Source: an uncultured Eubacteriales bacterium (GTDB taxonomy: Bacteria > Bacillota > Clostridia > Oscillospirales > Acutalibacteraceae). Taken from it: 64,000 nt of DNA. Location: NCBI GenBank assembly GCA_934436505.1, contig CAKSAP010000005.1, forward strand, positions 1 to 64,000. The letters run 5' to 3'. Shown here one piece after another: positions 9,510 to 16,625 of this stretch. A program made the translations under genes and the position numbers. The notes beneath the pieces are model-generated. The model did no database searches, was not told the DNA's origin, and worked only from the letters and a program-made list of their open reading frames with translations. Position 1 is the first letter of the stretch. Every line of letters starts with the position of its first letter.

Positions 9510-9698
9510 TTATTTATCCGCTGCAATACCGGATTTCATCCAAGCGTCAATTTCGCTGACTTTAAATTTCCAAAGGCGTCCGATTTTTGCTGCGGGCATA
9601 TTTCTTCTTTCTATCCAATCAAGTACGGTATCACGGCTGACGCCAAGATATTCGCATATTTCTTTCATTGAGTACCAGCGCTCGATGTTAGAATCCAT
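9510..9698 (-). CDS. Excisionase-family helix-turn-helix protein
   Basis: A 62-residue protein that is almost entirely a MerR/Xis-type DNA-binding domain: MKEICEYLGVSRDTVLDWI followed by the R-x-x-P-A-x-K-I-G-R-L-W-K-F wing and a final W. It is the first gene of a three-gene operon and lies 43 bp below a strong promoter, so it probably regulates the operon or acts as a recombination directionality factor. No integrase is visible nearby. Confidence 0.85.
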   Translation of the reverse strand: MDSNIERWYSMKEICEYLGVSRDTVLDWIERRNMPAAKIGRLWKFKVSEIDAWMKSGIAADK

Positions 9699-9740
9699 TA
9701 GATTTTCCTCGCTTTCAGATAGTTACAATTATACAAGTTT

Positions 9741-9769
9741 AGTATATCACACAGAACGCTTAAAATCAA
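9741..9769 (-). promoter_or_regulatory. Sigma-A promoter for the HTH/HEPN-like/Fic operon
   Basis: On the minus strand TTGATT and TATACT are separated by exactly 17 bases, 43 bp upstream of the HTH start. Confidence 0.7.
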
Positions 9770-9820
9770 TGATTATTGCGGATTTATAAGGAAAAAGCAA
9801 GAAAAAATCAAAACAAAACA

Positions 9821-9916
9821 AACTGCTTGCATAAACATAAAAGAGTTGAGAAATTGTATTCCTCAACTCCTTTTGTTTATAGTATAGTTCAATATTACGG
9901 TAAAATTTCGAGCCAA
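9821..9916. repeat. Left copy of a direct repeat bounding a 4.5-kb module
   Basis: Positions 9,821-9,869 match 14,300-14,348 exactly (49 bp), and 9,894-9,916 match 14,370-14,392 exactly (23 bp); the sequence between them is related but diverged. The right copy spans the last codons of the helicase gene, the terminator hairpin and the last codons of the glyoxalase gene. The left copy is therefore a displaced fragment of that junction, carrying truncated ends of both genes. Confidence 0.93.
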
Positions 9917-9941
9917 GAGGCATCCCCTCTCGACTCATTTT

Positions 9942-10640
9942 TCATTCGCTTAATTTATTTATAATGTCGTCTATATTATCTTCGTTCAAAACATTTTCAT
10001 ACTTTTCTTCAAATTGAATTAAATTAGCCTTTATGTTTTGCTCGTTTTTCTTTTGAAAATTATAACCATCTACAAAAGTTTTGTTATCAATAGCAGATTT
10101 TACAAACCGAACAACCTCATCTTTAATTCTGCTAAAATCACCATACAAATTTATTACGGCATGTTCAATTTCCGAATATGCTATCTCATCATTATTTTTA
10201 TAATGATAAGATAAAATTCCGAGAATGTCGGACAGATCATTTTTATATTTCCTACCCGATACCATTTTCATTGCAATCAAATATTCTCTTCTGACAGTTC
10301 TAATTTCCAGCACATTACCGAAAGTTTTGTAATATCCTGAATACTGCCTGAGTTTCGGTGAATATGATGCAGTTTTCTTAAAATCATCGTTAAGCCATTG
10401 CTGCGACAAATCAAATTTATCCGCAACAATTTTAGCAGCGTCTTTAATTGCGCTGTCATAGGTATTAAACGCATCAACATCAACACTGTTCATTCTGAAA
10501 TCATAATTAAGAAGAACCGAACCGCCGCCCACAATTATAATTTCAGCCGAAGTTTTTCTGCCTGTTAGGCGCTTGAATTCCTTTGCAAGTTCTTTGAGAT
10601 ATGTGTCAACCATATTTTTTTGAATATCATTATGCAACAT
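9942..10640 (-). CDS. Nucleotidyltransferase-fold protein (DUF6036-like), probable toxin partner
   Basis: The start is placed at 10,640, where GAGGTG lies about 8 nt upstream; this overlaps the regulator gene by 11 bp. The 232-residue protein has the nucleotidyltransferase signature IIIVGGGSVLL at about 35-44 followed by SVDVDAF at 52-58 (the D-x-D metal pair), and later a K-x-x-x-x-R-K-Y-K-N-D-L-x-D-I helix region. This resembles DUF6036 and AbiEii/MNT-type enzymes, which in toxin-antitoxin pairs add nucleotides to tRNA or proteins. Pairing with an XRE regulator supports a toxin role, but activity is not shown. Confidence 0.75.
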   Translation of the reverse strand: MLHNDIQKNMVDTYLKELAKEFKRLTGRKTSAEIIIVGGGSVLLNYDFRMNSVDVDAFNTYDSAIKDAAKIVADKFDLSQQWLNDDFKKTASYSPKLRQYSGYYKTFGNVLEIRTVRREYLIAMKMVSGRKYKNDLSDILGILSYHYKNNDEIAYSEIEHAVINLYGDFSRIKDEVVRFVKSAIDNKTFVDGYNFQKKNEQNIKANLIQFEEKYENVLNEDNIDDIINKLSE

Positions 10641-11199
10641 CAAACACCTCGCTTTCAACAATATTGAAACGCATAAATTCGGGTATAGAATTAGTAATCG
10701 AATCCTTCAAAATGCTCTCATCATTCATAACCTTTGCCTCGGCTACAACACTTGCCGGGTAAATAACTTCACTAAGCTTTGCAGAACGATATGAATTGTA
10801 TTTTTTGCAAATAGGAATATTATTGATCCTGCTGACATAATCAAGCATTGCCAATAGATACAATGCTTCAGGGTACCATTTTTTGTTCATATAATCGGTA
10901 ACTTCATCAGTTTTCAAAACAGACACAATAAATTTTTTGAATCCCAATTCTTTAAGCTGATGGCGAATATTACTCTTAAAAGCCTCGAAATCATAACGAA
11001 CATCATTGTCTTTATAAAGCAAATCTTCCATCGAAACATCAAAAAATTTTGACAGCTCATACACGGTTTTAGCATTGCAATTTTCAAGCGAAGTTTTCCC
11101 GTTGCAAATGTCACTTATAGTTGAGTACGGTATGCCTGTTGATTTTGATAAATTGTATTTAGAAATTTGCTTTTCAGCAACTAAATAATTAACATTCAC
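10630..11199 (-). CDS. XRE-family HTH regulator, probable antitoxin of the nucleotidyltransferase
   Basis: The GTG start at 11,199 follows a GGTGGTGATA ribosome site. Residues 1-60 form a Cro/C1-type helix-turn-helix (S-K-S-T-G-I-P-Y-S-T-I-S-D-I-C-N-G-K), and the remaining 130 residues are an unrecognised C-terminal domain. The gene overlaps the nucleotidyltransferase by 11 bp, so the two are translationally coupled. A near-consensus promoter just upstream contains a short palindrome, the usual layout of an autoregulated antitoxin. Confidence 0.8.
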   Translation of the reverse strand: MNVNYLVAEKQISKYNLSKSTGIPYSTISDICNGKTSLENCNAKTVYELSKFFDVSMEDLLYKDNDVRYDFEAFKSNIRHQLKELGFKKFIVSVLKTDEVTDYMNKKWYPEALYLLAMLDYVSRINNIPICKKYNSYRSAKLSEVIYPASVVAEAKVMNDESILKDSITNSIPEFMRFNIVESEVFDVA

Positions 11200-11219
11200 G
11201 CTATCACCACCTTAATCAA

Positions 11220-11248
11220 ATTATAACGGTATTCCGTGATAATGTCAA
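11220..11248 (-). promoter_or_regulatory. Consensus promoter with operator palindrome for the XRE/nucleotidyltransferase pair
   Basis: On the minus strand TTGACA and TATAAT match consensus perfectly with a 17-base spacer. The spacer contains the palindrome ACGG-AATA-CCGT, and TTATCAC occurs twice around the -35 box. These are good candidate binding sites for the XRE protein. Confidence 0.85.
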
Positions 11249-11311
11249 GTGATAATAGTATATGTAGTTTTGAATAAAAATTGACTGCTATTATAAATTT
11301 TGCAATATTTG

Positions 11312-11339
11312 TTGAAAATTAAGACAAATGTCTTATAAT
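11312..11339 (+). promoter_or_regulatory. Promoter reading towards the helicase gene
   Basis: TTGAAA and TATAAT are 16 bases apart. The spacer ends in the palindrome AGACA-AA-TGTCT, a possible operator. The helicase start is about 240 bp downstream, leaving a long leader that contains an open coding-like stretch. Confidence 0.6.
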
Positions 11340-11538
11340 TATTGTATGGTATAAAAAACTTTTAAATAAATTTGATTATGTATATCAATATGAAGACGGT
11401 TTGTTAAAACCCACAAGTGGATCAAATTCATCTTCTGTTACATCAATGGATGACCAAAGTTACGTCAGAACTAATTTGACATTTTTGCAGCAAGAACTAC
11501 TGCAATTTAATATTTTTAATTACAGAATAGGCAATTAA
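11323..11538 (+). pseudogene. Coding-like stretch without a start, possible gene remnant
   Basis: The 381-bp gap between the XRE gene and the helicase contains two promoters and this open frame of about 71 codons ending at TAA 11,536-11,538. It reads through FDYVYQYEDGLLKPTSG and ends FNYRIGN. There is no ATG until 11,446, and no convincing ribosome site. It could be the 3' end of a deleted gene or a small leader peptide. No family is recognised. Confidence 0.3.
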
Positions 11539-11580
11539 CTTCTTTAGCAATTTTTTAACAAAAGAAAAGTTGGTGATTTT

Positions 11581-14313
11581 TTGAACACATCAAAGTATTT
11601 AATAATGATACGAAAAGACGGAATATTTCAAGACAAAACAAAAGATATCAAGTTTTGCAAATATAATTCCGTTACAAAAAAATATGATATAACATTCTAC
11701 ACAAGTCAGAAAACATTTTCTTATAACTACAATAATGTGGCATGGTACAGCGATCCAATTTTAATACCGCCGTCAACAGTCAGAATAAAACACAATGATA
11801 AAAACTTTTTTAATATTAAATATATTGCTTTATTTAACAATCAATATTACCATATTATTTTTGACAATTTTGAAAAGACGTTTCACCAATCGGAAATTAT
11901 TGTTGAAAAGTCATGCCTTTTAGAAAATAGTTCTAAAAATGTGTTTTCGTATTTAAGTCTCATTGCCGATGAGATAAGCGTTAAAACCGAAGATGATATT
12001 AAGATTCTGTCTGCGCAATACGACGAAATGAAAGAATATATAGGCGGATTCACTGCTGCAGCTAAATATTTGAGTGCCAGAAAATCCGATAAAATAGCCG
12101 ATAACAATTTGATTATATTCCCGTTTGGCAGCAACGCAAGCCAAACCGAGGCGGTAAGAAATGCTCTCACCAACCAAATCAGCGTAATAGAAGGTCCTCC
12201 GGGCACGGGTAAAACACAAACAATTCTTAATATTGTTGCCAACCTTATAATTCGAGGAAAAACAGTTGAAATTGTATCAAATAACAATTCGGCAACTGAA
12301 AATGTATATGAAAAGTTATGCAAATACGGCTATGGATTTTTAGTTGCACCATTAGGCAAATCAGAGAATAAAGAAAAATTCATAACTGAACAAAGCGGTA
12401 AACTTCCGAATATCGCCAAGTGGAAAATTAATGATAACGAATCATCAGAAATCAGTTCAACAATCATCAATGAATCTAAACAATTAAATACTATTTTTAA
12501 AAATCAAAATAAATCTGCCAAACTAAAACAAGAATTGTCAGATATAAAAACAGAACAGTCGTATTTTGAAGGTCAATGCATTAACAACAACGTCCCTAAA
12601 ATAAAATGCAAATCTAATATTAAATCTTCACTTTTATTAAGGCTTTGGACGAGGATTGAATTGCAAAATAAAGGTATTTATCGGACATTAAATATGTTAC
12701 TGTTTTTGTTTTGCTTTGGATTAAACAACAGACAATATCTAAGATTTCAGGATGACATAATTGTTTCAATAGCAAAACGAAATTACTATAAAGTAAAAAT
12801 AAACGAAACAGAATTGCTGATTTCTCAAATACAAACAGAACTTGATCAGGTAAACGCCAAAACTCTCCTTGCTGATTATGTTAAACATTCCTCTGCTTTA
12901 TTCAAAGATTTTTTGTATAAAAAATACGGAAACAATACAAAAAGAAAGATTTTTGAACAAAAAGATTTAAGATTAAATCCGCAGGAATTTGTTAATGAAT
13001 ATCCGATTGTTTTAAGCACTACATATTCATCAAGAAAGAATTTAGGCACACATCAAAACAGATATAATTTTGACTATGTTATAATGGATGAAGCATCACA
13101 AGTAGATGTCGCAACAGGCGCCGTTGCTTTGTCGATTGCCAAAAATGCAGTTATTGTTGGAGACAGACAACAATTGCCAAATGTTATTACAGAGTTAGAT
13201 AAAAGAAAAACCGAAATAATATTCAACAAATTCCACATAAATAGCAACTATGATTTTTCAAAGTATAGTTTTTTATCATCTGTTTGCAATATTATACAAG
13301 ATGTTCCTGTTACTTTATTAAGAGAACATTATCGTTGTCACCCCAAAATCATTGGATTTTGCAACAAAAAATTTTATGATAATCAATTAATTATAATGAC
13401 AAATGATAATGATGAGCAGGACACCTTAAAGGTATTTAAAACTGTTATCGGCAACCACGCAAGAGGTCATATTAATCAAAGACAGATTGATGAGATAACT
13501 CAAAATATTTTACCTAGCATTGATTCAGACCCGTCACAAATCGGTATTATTACACCGTATAGGGATCAAGTTAAAGCTATTAGAAAGAACATTGACAATA
13601 AAGAAATTCTTATTGATACCGTTCATAAATTTCAAGGCAGAGAAAAGGATGTAATGATAATGTCAACTGTTGATGATGAAATTACAGAATTTTCAGATGA
13701 TATGAATTTATTAAATGTAGCGGTTTCAAGAGCTATTAAGAATTTCTATATAATCATAAATCCAAATGAGAAAAACAAAAACACAAATATAGGCGATTTA
13801 GTGAATTATATAGAATACAACAATTTTGATGTTGTCGAAAGCAATATTTATTCCATCTTTGATTATTTATATTCGCAATATCGAAGCGAAAGAAAAAAAC
13901 TTCTTGAAAAAGCAAAAAGAGTTTCTTATTATGATTCTGAAAATTTAATATATAATCTTATTGAAAACATTTTTTCAGAGTATCATTTTACAAATTTGGG
14001 ACTTATTGTGCACTTACCTCTTAAGGAAATTTTTAAAAATCTTGATAAACTTAATGAGAATGAAAAAAGATTTGTTACATATACCGACAGCCATGTTGAT
14101 TTTATGATTTTTAATAAGGTTACTAAGCAACCAGTATTGGCTATTGAGGTTGACGGATATGCTTTCCATAAGGAAGGTACTAAACAACACGAAAGGGATA
14201 TTATAAAAGACAGCATTTTTGCCAAATATGACTTACCACTAATGAGGTTGAACACAACAGGAAGCGGCGAAAAAGAAAAAATGGTTTCAAAATTAAATGA
14301 ACTGCTTGCATAA
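11581..14313 (+). CDS. SF1 (Upf1-like) helicase with C-terminal DUF2726-type nuclease domain
   Basis: The 910-residue protein starts at a TTG with GGTGA 5 nt upstream. An N-terminal domain of about 170 residues is unrecognised. The helicase core has Walker A GPPGTGKT at 205-212, DEAS at 503-506, EHYRCHP at 582-588, the motif V region HKFQGRE at about 681-687, and VAVSRA at about 713-718. Residues 837-905 (HVDFMIF, then AIEVDG, H-x6-QHERD-x2-KD) look like a DUF2726 or PD-(D/E)xK nuclease fold. It is probably an ATP-driven nucleic-acid motor and nuclease, as in several defence systems; defence is inference. It converges on the glyoxalase gene. Confidence 0.88.
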   Translation: MNTSKYLIMIRKDGIFQDKTKDIKFCKYNSVTKKYDITFYTSQKTFSYNYNNVAWYSDPILIPPSTVRIKHNDKNFFNIKYIALFNNQYYHIIFDNFEKTFHQSEIIVEKSCLLENSSKNVFSYLSLIADEISVKTEDDIKILSAQYDEMKEYIGGFTAAAKYLSARKSDKIADNNLIIFPFGSNASQTEAVRNALTNQISVIEGPPGTGKTQTILNIVANLIIRGKTVEIVSNNNSATENVYEKLCKYGYGFLVAPLGKSENKEKFITEQSGKLPNIAKWKINDNESSEISSTIINESKQLNTIFKNQNKSAKLKQELSDIKTEQSYFEGQCINNNVPKIKCKSNIKSSLLLRLWTRIELQNKGIYRTLNMLLFLFCFGLNNRQYLRFQDDIIVSIAKRNYYKVKINETELLISQIQTELDQVNAKTLLADYVKHSSALFKDFLYKKYGNNTKRKIFEQKDLRLNPQEFVNEYPIVLSTTYSSRKNLGTHQNRYNFDYVIMDEASQVDVATGAVALSIAKNAVIVGDRQQLPNVITELDKRKTEIIFNKFHINSNYDFSKYSFLSSVCNIIQDVPVTLLREHYRCHPKIIGFCNKKFYDNQLIIMTNDNDEQDTLKVFKTVIGNHARGHINQRQIDEITQNILPSIDSDPSQIGIITPYRDQVKAIRKNIDNKEILIDTVHKFQGREKDVMIMSTVDDEITEFSDDMNLLNVAVSRAIKNFYIIINPNEKNKNTNIGDLVNYIEYNNFDVVESNIYSIFDYLYSQYRSERKKLLEKAKRVSYYDSENLIYNLIENIFSEYHFTNLGLIVHLPLKEIFKNLDKLNENEKRFVTYTDSHVDFMIFNKVTKQPVLAIEVDGYAFHKEGTKQHERDIIKDSIFAKYDLPLMRLNTTGSGEKEKMVSKLNELLA

Positions 14314-14392
14314 ACATAAAAGAGTTGAGAAATTGTATTCCTCAACTCTTTTTATTATAGTGTAACTTAATTACGGTAAAATTTCGAGCCAA
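14300..14392. repeat. Right copy of the direct repeat bounding the module
   Basis: The 49-bp block at 14,300-14,348 covers the last four helicase codons, its TAA and the terminator hairpin; the 23-bp block at 14,370-14,392 covers the stop and last codons of the glyoxalase gene. Both are matched exactly by the left copy about 4.48 kb away. Since this copy is continuous with two complete genes, it looks like the original. Confidence 0.93.
14317..14356. terminator. Bidirectional terminator between helicase and glyoxalase genes
   Basis: GAGTTGAG and CTCAACTC form an 8-bp stem with A-rich sequence on the left and a T-run on the right, so it can stop transcription from both converging genes. Confidence 0.75.
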
Positions 14393-14727
14393 TAGCCGTC
14401 CGGGTCCTCGATGAAATAGATACCCATTTCAGGATTTTCAAAGCAGATACAGCCCATTTCTTCGTGTTTTTTATGCGCCAAATCAAAATCATCCGCCTTA
14501 AATGCCAAATGGAACTCACATTCACCCAAATCGTACGGCTGCGTATGTTCTTTAAGCCAAGTAAGTTCAAGCTCAAAATTGCTTGAATCATTGCTCAAAT
14601 AAACGATAATAAAATCGTCAGTGGTTTTTCGTCTGACCTCGTGTAAATCAAGCGCATCGCCATAAAACTTAATCGACCTATCCAAATCGGAAACATTATA
14701 GTTTTCGTGAATCATTTTAAAGCTCAT
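14371..14727 (-). CDS. VOC-superfamily glyoxalase I-like protein
   Basis: This 118-residue protein is a single vicinal-oxygen-chelate unit pair. Metal-ligand positions typical of glyoxalase I are visible: H7 in the first strand, an E within FELELTW, H in E-F-H-L-A-F and E near the end in WLEILP. It probably handles methylglyoxal-type or related small substrates, though VOC proteins are diverse. Its ATG overlaps the stop of the MBL-fold gene (ATGA), so the two are co-translated; pairing of a glyoxalase I-like and an MBL hydrolase recalls glyoxalase I/II chemistry. Confidence 0.85.
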   Translation of the reverse strand: MSFKMIHENYNVSDLDRSIKFYGDALDLHEVRRKTTDDFIIVYLSNDSSNFELELTWLKEHTQPYDLGECEFHLAFKADDFDLAHKKHEEMGCICFENPEMGIYFIEDPDGYWLEILP

Positions 14728-15410
14728 ATTTCTTCTCCTTTTACTGATTCTGTATTTTTTATTCGCGATTTATACTGCGGATATTCGGTGATAAACCTAT
14801 CAATCACGCTCGGCTCGTTCCAATAATGCATTGGGAAAACGGCGTTGCAATCGACATGTTTCAAAAAATAAAGCATACCGTCGGCATAGTGTTCCTCCTG
14901 CCTTGGGTCAAGGGGAACGAATGCAGCATCAAAATGAGCGCCCTTGATTTTGTCAATCTCGGCACGGTACATGGAGGTCATATGGCGGTTGTCAGCTTCC
15001 GGCTCACCCTCCCAATGCCAATCGTTCAAATCACCTGCGTGGTAAATTGAGCCCTCGCTTGTCTTGACGATAAAAGCAACACCGCTGTCGGTTGAAAGAA
15101 TCGTACTAACCTGTGTGCCGTTGTCAAGAATGTAGGTTTGATCGTGATAAGCCGTCGTGACTTTCACACCGGCAGGATACTTCTTTTTGCTGATATCTTT
15201 CGCCAAAACAGCTTGATAATTCACACCCATATCATCAAGAATTTCAAAGATTTTCGGATTGAAATGATCTTGGTGAAAGTGACTGCAAAAGACGACAACT
15301 TCCTTGCTTTTGCCAAGCTTCGGCATCTCGCCCTTGTAATAATCAAAAACATAGTAGCAGTCCTCGGTTTCAACCAAAAATCCGCTGTGGTTAATATATG
15401 TTATTTTCAT
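14724..15410 (-). CDS. MBL-fold metallo-hydrolase
   Basis: The start is placed at 15,410, where AGAGGTGG lies 5-6 nt upstream and the sequence begins MKITYINHSGFLVET. The 228-residue protein has the metallo-beta-lactamase motif HFHQDH at about 53-58 and a later YHAGDLNDWHWEGE region with the bridging Asp. It is of the small UlaG/YtnP-like hydrolase type; its substrate is unknown. It ends in a 4-bp overlap with the glyoxalase-like gene, forming a two-gene operon. Confidence 0.88.
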   Translation of the reverse strand: MKITYINHSGFLVETEDCYYVFDYYKGEMPKLGKSKEVVVFCSHFHQDHFNPKIFEILDDMGVNYQAVLAKDISKKKYPAGVKVTTAYHDQTYILDNGTQVSTILSTDSGVAFIVKTSEGSIYHAGDLNDWHWEGEPEADNRHMTSMYRAEIDKIKGAHFDAAFVPLDPRQEEHYADGMLYFLKHVDCNAVFPMHYWNEPSVIDRFITEYPQYKSRIKNTESVKGEEI

Positions 15411-15446
15411 AATCCACCTCTGCAAATTCGGAATTTTGAGCAACCG

Positions 15447-15614
15447 TTAAATTTCTTCAATCCCCAAGCTTTTCAAATATTCATAAGTTCCATTGTAATA
15501 CTCCGGCAGACGCGTGCTGTCCTCCCAAAAGCCGGTAGAGGTTTTATTGCCATTACCAAAAGGCACGCAAATCACCATACCCGACCTTGCACGAGTTAGT
15601 AAAACTCTTAATGT
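15447..15614 (-). pseudogene. 3' remnant of a DUF2075 (DNA/RNA helicase-like) gene
   Basis: About 55 codons read LRVLLTRARSGMVICVPFG and end RLPEYYNGTYEYLKSLGI plus a few residues. This is the C-terminal signature of DUF2075 proteins, whose conserved VLLTR-R-G motif is helicase motif VI. Everything upstream is missing: at about 15,615 the sequence switches to AT-rich intergenic DNA with a promoter-like TTGTTT/TATAAT pair. The longer open frame through this point is therefore a fortuitous fusion after a deletion. Confidence 0.7.
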
Positions 15615-15699
15615 AATCATTATATCATAATTCGATTTTACAAACAACATCGCAAACGACAAACGAGTAAATTTTAGTACTAAGTCAAATATTTTTTCT

Positions 15700-15756
15700 A
15701 AAAACACATCAACAAAACTTGAATTTTTCTCCGTATTATAGAGGGGTATTTTTTCT
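15700..15756. repeat. Imperfect direct repeat, copy A
   Basis: It shares aaaaacac, caacaaaac, gaatttttctccgtat and tagaggg with copy B, offset 96 bp. It lies in the DNA between the DUF2075 remnant and a small unknown gene. Confidence 0.7.
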
Positions 15757-15765
15757 ATGGTGAAA

Positions 15766-16104
15766 TCAAATGTAAACAAGGTGTAAAGAATTTTGAAAAA
15801 CACCCGAACAAAACGGGAATTTTTCTCCGTATAGTAGAGGGAATTTTTTTCTAAGCATTTTTTCGTTAAATTTAATTTTAATTCTCTTGATAACAAATTC
15901 GGGAAGCAAGCGCATTGATTTGGCGGTTTTACCCATAGGGCCGCCGAGAAGTCGAGGGTCAATGCCAAGCGGCGATACTGCGTCGGGCGCATATTTTACT
16001 GTTATGGGCAAAGAGCCGCACATTTCAGTATATTGAGTTTGCTTAAGTTCGTTTAAGAACTCCTCCGTGTACCACTTTTTGTCCCAGCTCTTTTTCTTTT
16101 TCAT
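15766..16104 (-). CDS. Small protein of unknown function, 3' end altered by repeat DNA
   Basis: The start at 16,104 has GAGG 9 nt upstream and begins MKKKKSWDKKWYTEEF. The first 80 or so residues look like a real conserved protein (SLPITVKYAPDAVSPLGIDP, then GGPMGKTAKSMRLLP), rich in Pro and Gly, but I do not recognise the family. The last 30 residues are read from repeat copy B and are probably not native, so the gene may be truncated or its natural end changed. It is followed by the DUF2075 remnant. Confidence 0.5.
   Translation of the reverse strand: MKKKKSWDKKWYTEEFLNELKQTQYTEMCGSLPITVKYAPDAVSPLGIDPRLLGGPMGKTAKSMRLLPEFVIKRIKIKFNEKMLRKKFPLLYGEKFPFCSGVFQNSLHLVYI
15796..15853. repeat. Imperfect direct repeat, copy B, with short hairpin
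   Basis: Second copy of the 57-bp unit. On the minus strand it contains CCCG-TTTTGTT-CGGG followed by TGTTTTT, a weak terminator-like hairpin for the small gene upstream; copy A has lost that pairing. It overlaps the apparent 3' end of the 112-residue frame at 15,766-16,104. Confidence 0.65.
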
Positions 16105-16250
16105 ATAAACAAACCTCAAAAAGCATTTTTTACATTGTATCATAAAATAAATCATTTTCAAAACAAAAATCCATATATTAACATTTATAACAAAGATAAT
16201 TTTGCAAAAGATATTCTTGCAGACGCAAATAAAGAAAAGGGGTGTTTTTA

Positions 16251-16430
16251 ATGGCTACAGTACCCGAGGCAAAGGAAGCTCTCAATAAGTTCAAAATGGA
16301 AGCTGCTTCTGAAGTAGGCGTAAATTTGAAGCAGGGCTACAACGGTGATCTCACATCTAAGCAGGCAGGTTCAGTCGGCGGTCAGATGGTTAAGAAGATG
16401 ATCAAGGCTTACGAAGACAGCATGAAATAA
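16251..16430 (+). CDS. Alpha/beta-type small acid-soluble spore protein
   Basis: The 59-residue protein starts at the ATG at 16,251, after an AAGGGG site, and shows the SASP pattern: E-A-x-x-E-x-G-V near the middle, Y-N-G-D-L-T-S-K-Q-A-G-S-V-G-G-Q-M-V-K-K-M-I. SASPs coat spore DNA and protect it from UV and chemicals; they are normally made in the forespore under SigG and cut by the Gpr protease. It stands alone, closed by a strong terminator. No clear SigG promoter could be assigned upstream. Confidence 0.95.
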   Translation: MATVPEAKEALNKFKMEAASEVGVNLKQGYNGDLTSKQAGSVGGQMVKKMIKAYEDSMK

Positions 16431-16454
16431 GGTTGTTATATTTTCGGACAAAAA

Positions 16455-16487
16455 GGTCTGTCGGAATACCGGCAGACCGATTTTTTG
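16455..16487 (+). terminator. Terminator of the SASP gene
   Basis: GGTCTGTCGG pairs with CCGGCAGACC (one G-T pair), 4-nt loop, then GATTTTTTG. Confidence 0.9.
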
Positions 16488-16561
16488 TGAATTTTAAGTT
16501 GGATTTGCGGTTTAATTGTCATTTGTCTGTTATTAAATTTCAATTTTTAATTTGTAAAAAG

Positions 16562-16600
16562 AAAAAAACAACTGCACTGAAAATTTCAGTGCAGTTGTTT
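16562..16600 (-). terminator. Terminator of the 16,626-16,940 gene
   Basis: A near-perfect 17-bp inverted repeat, AAACAACTGCACTGAAA against its complement, with a T-run on the minus strand. It lies 26 bp after the stop. Confidence 0.9.
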
Positions 16601-16625
16601 AAAATATATTAGTTTTAATAATTTC

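Noticed and set aside
9005..9526. HEPN-like protein starting at 9,526
   Set aside because: That start overlaps the HTH gene and lacks a ribosome site, while GGAGG precedes 9,490.
9741..9938. A 63-residue minus-strand frame across the left repeat copy
   Set aside because: It reads through the terminator and fragments of helicase and glyoxalase in a wrong phase; no ribosome site.
15700..15853. Short CRISPR-like array
   Set aside because: Only two imperfect units of 57 bp with differing ends; no regular spacers and no cas genes.
15447..15992. A single 181-residue gene
   Set aside because: Only the last 55 codons are protein-like; the rest reads through repeats, a promoter-like region and the antisense-phase of the small gene, so it is a chance fusion.
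16105..16250. A SigG promoter for the SASP gene
   Set aside because: No pair of boxes with acceptable match and spacing could be fixed in this A/T-rich stretch.
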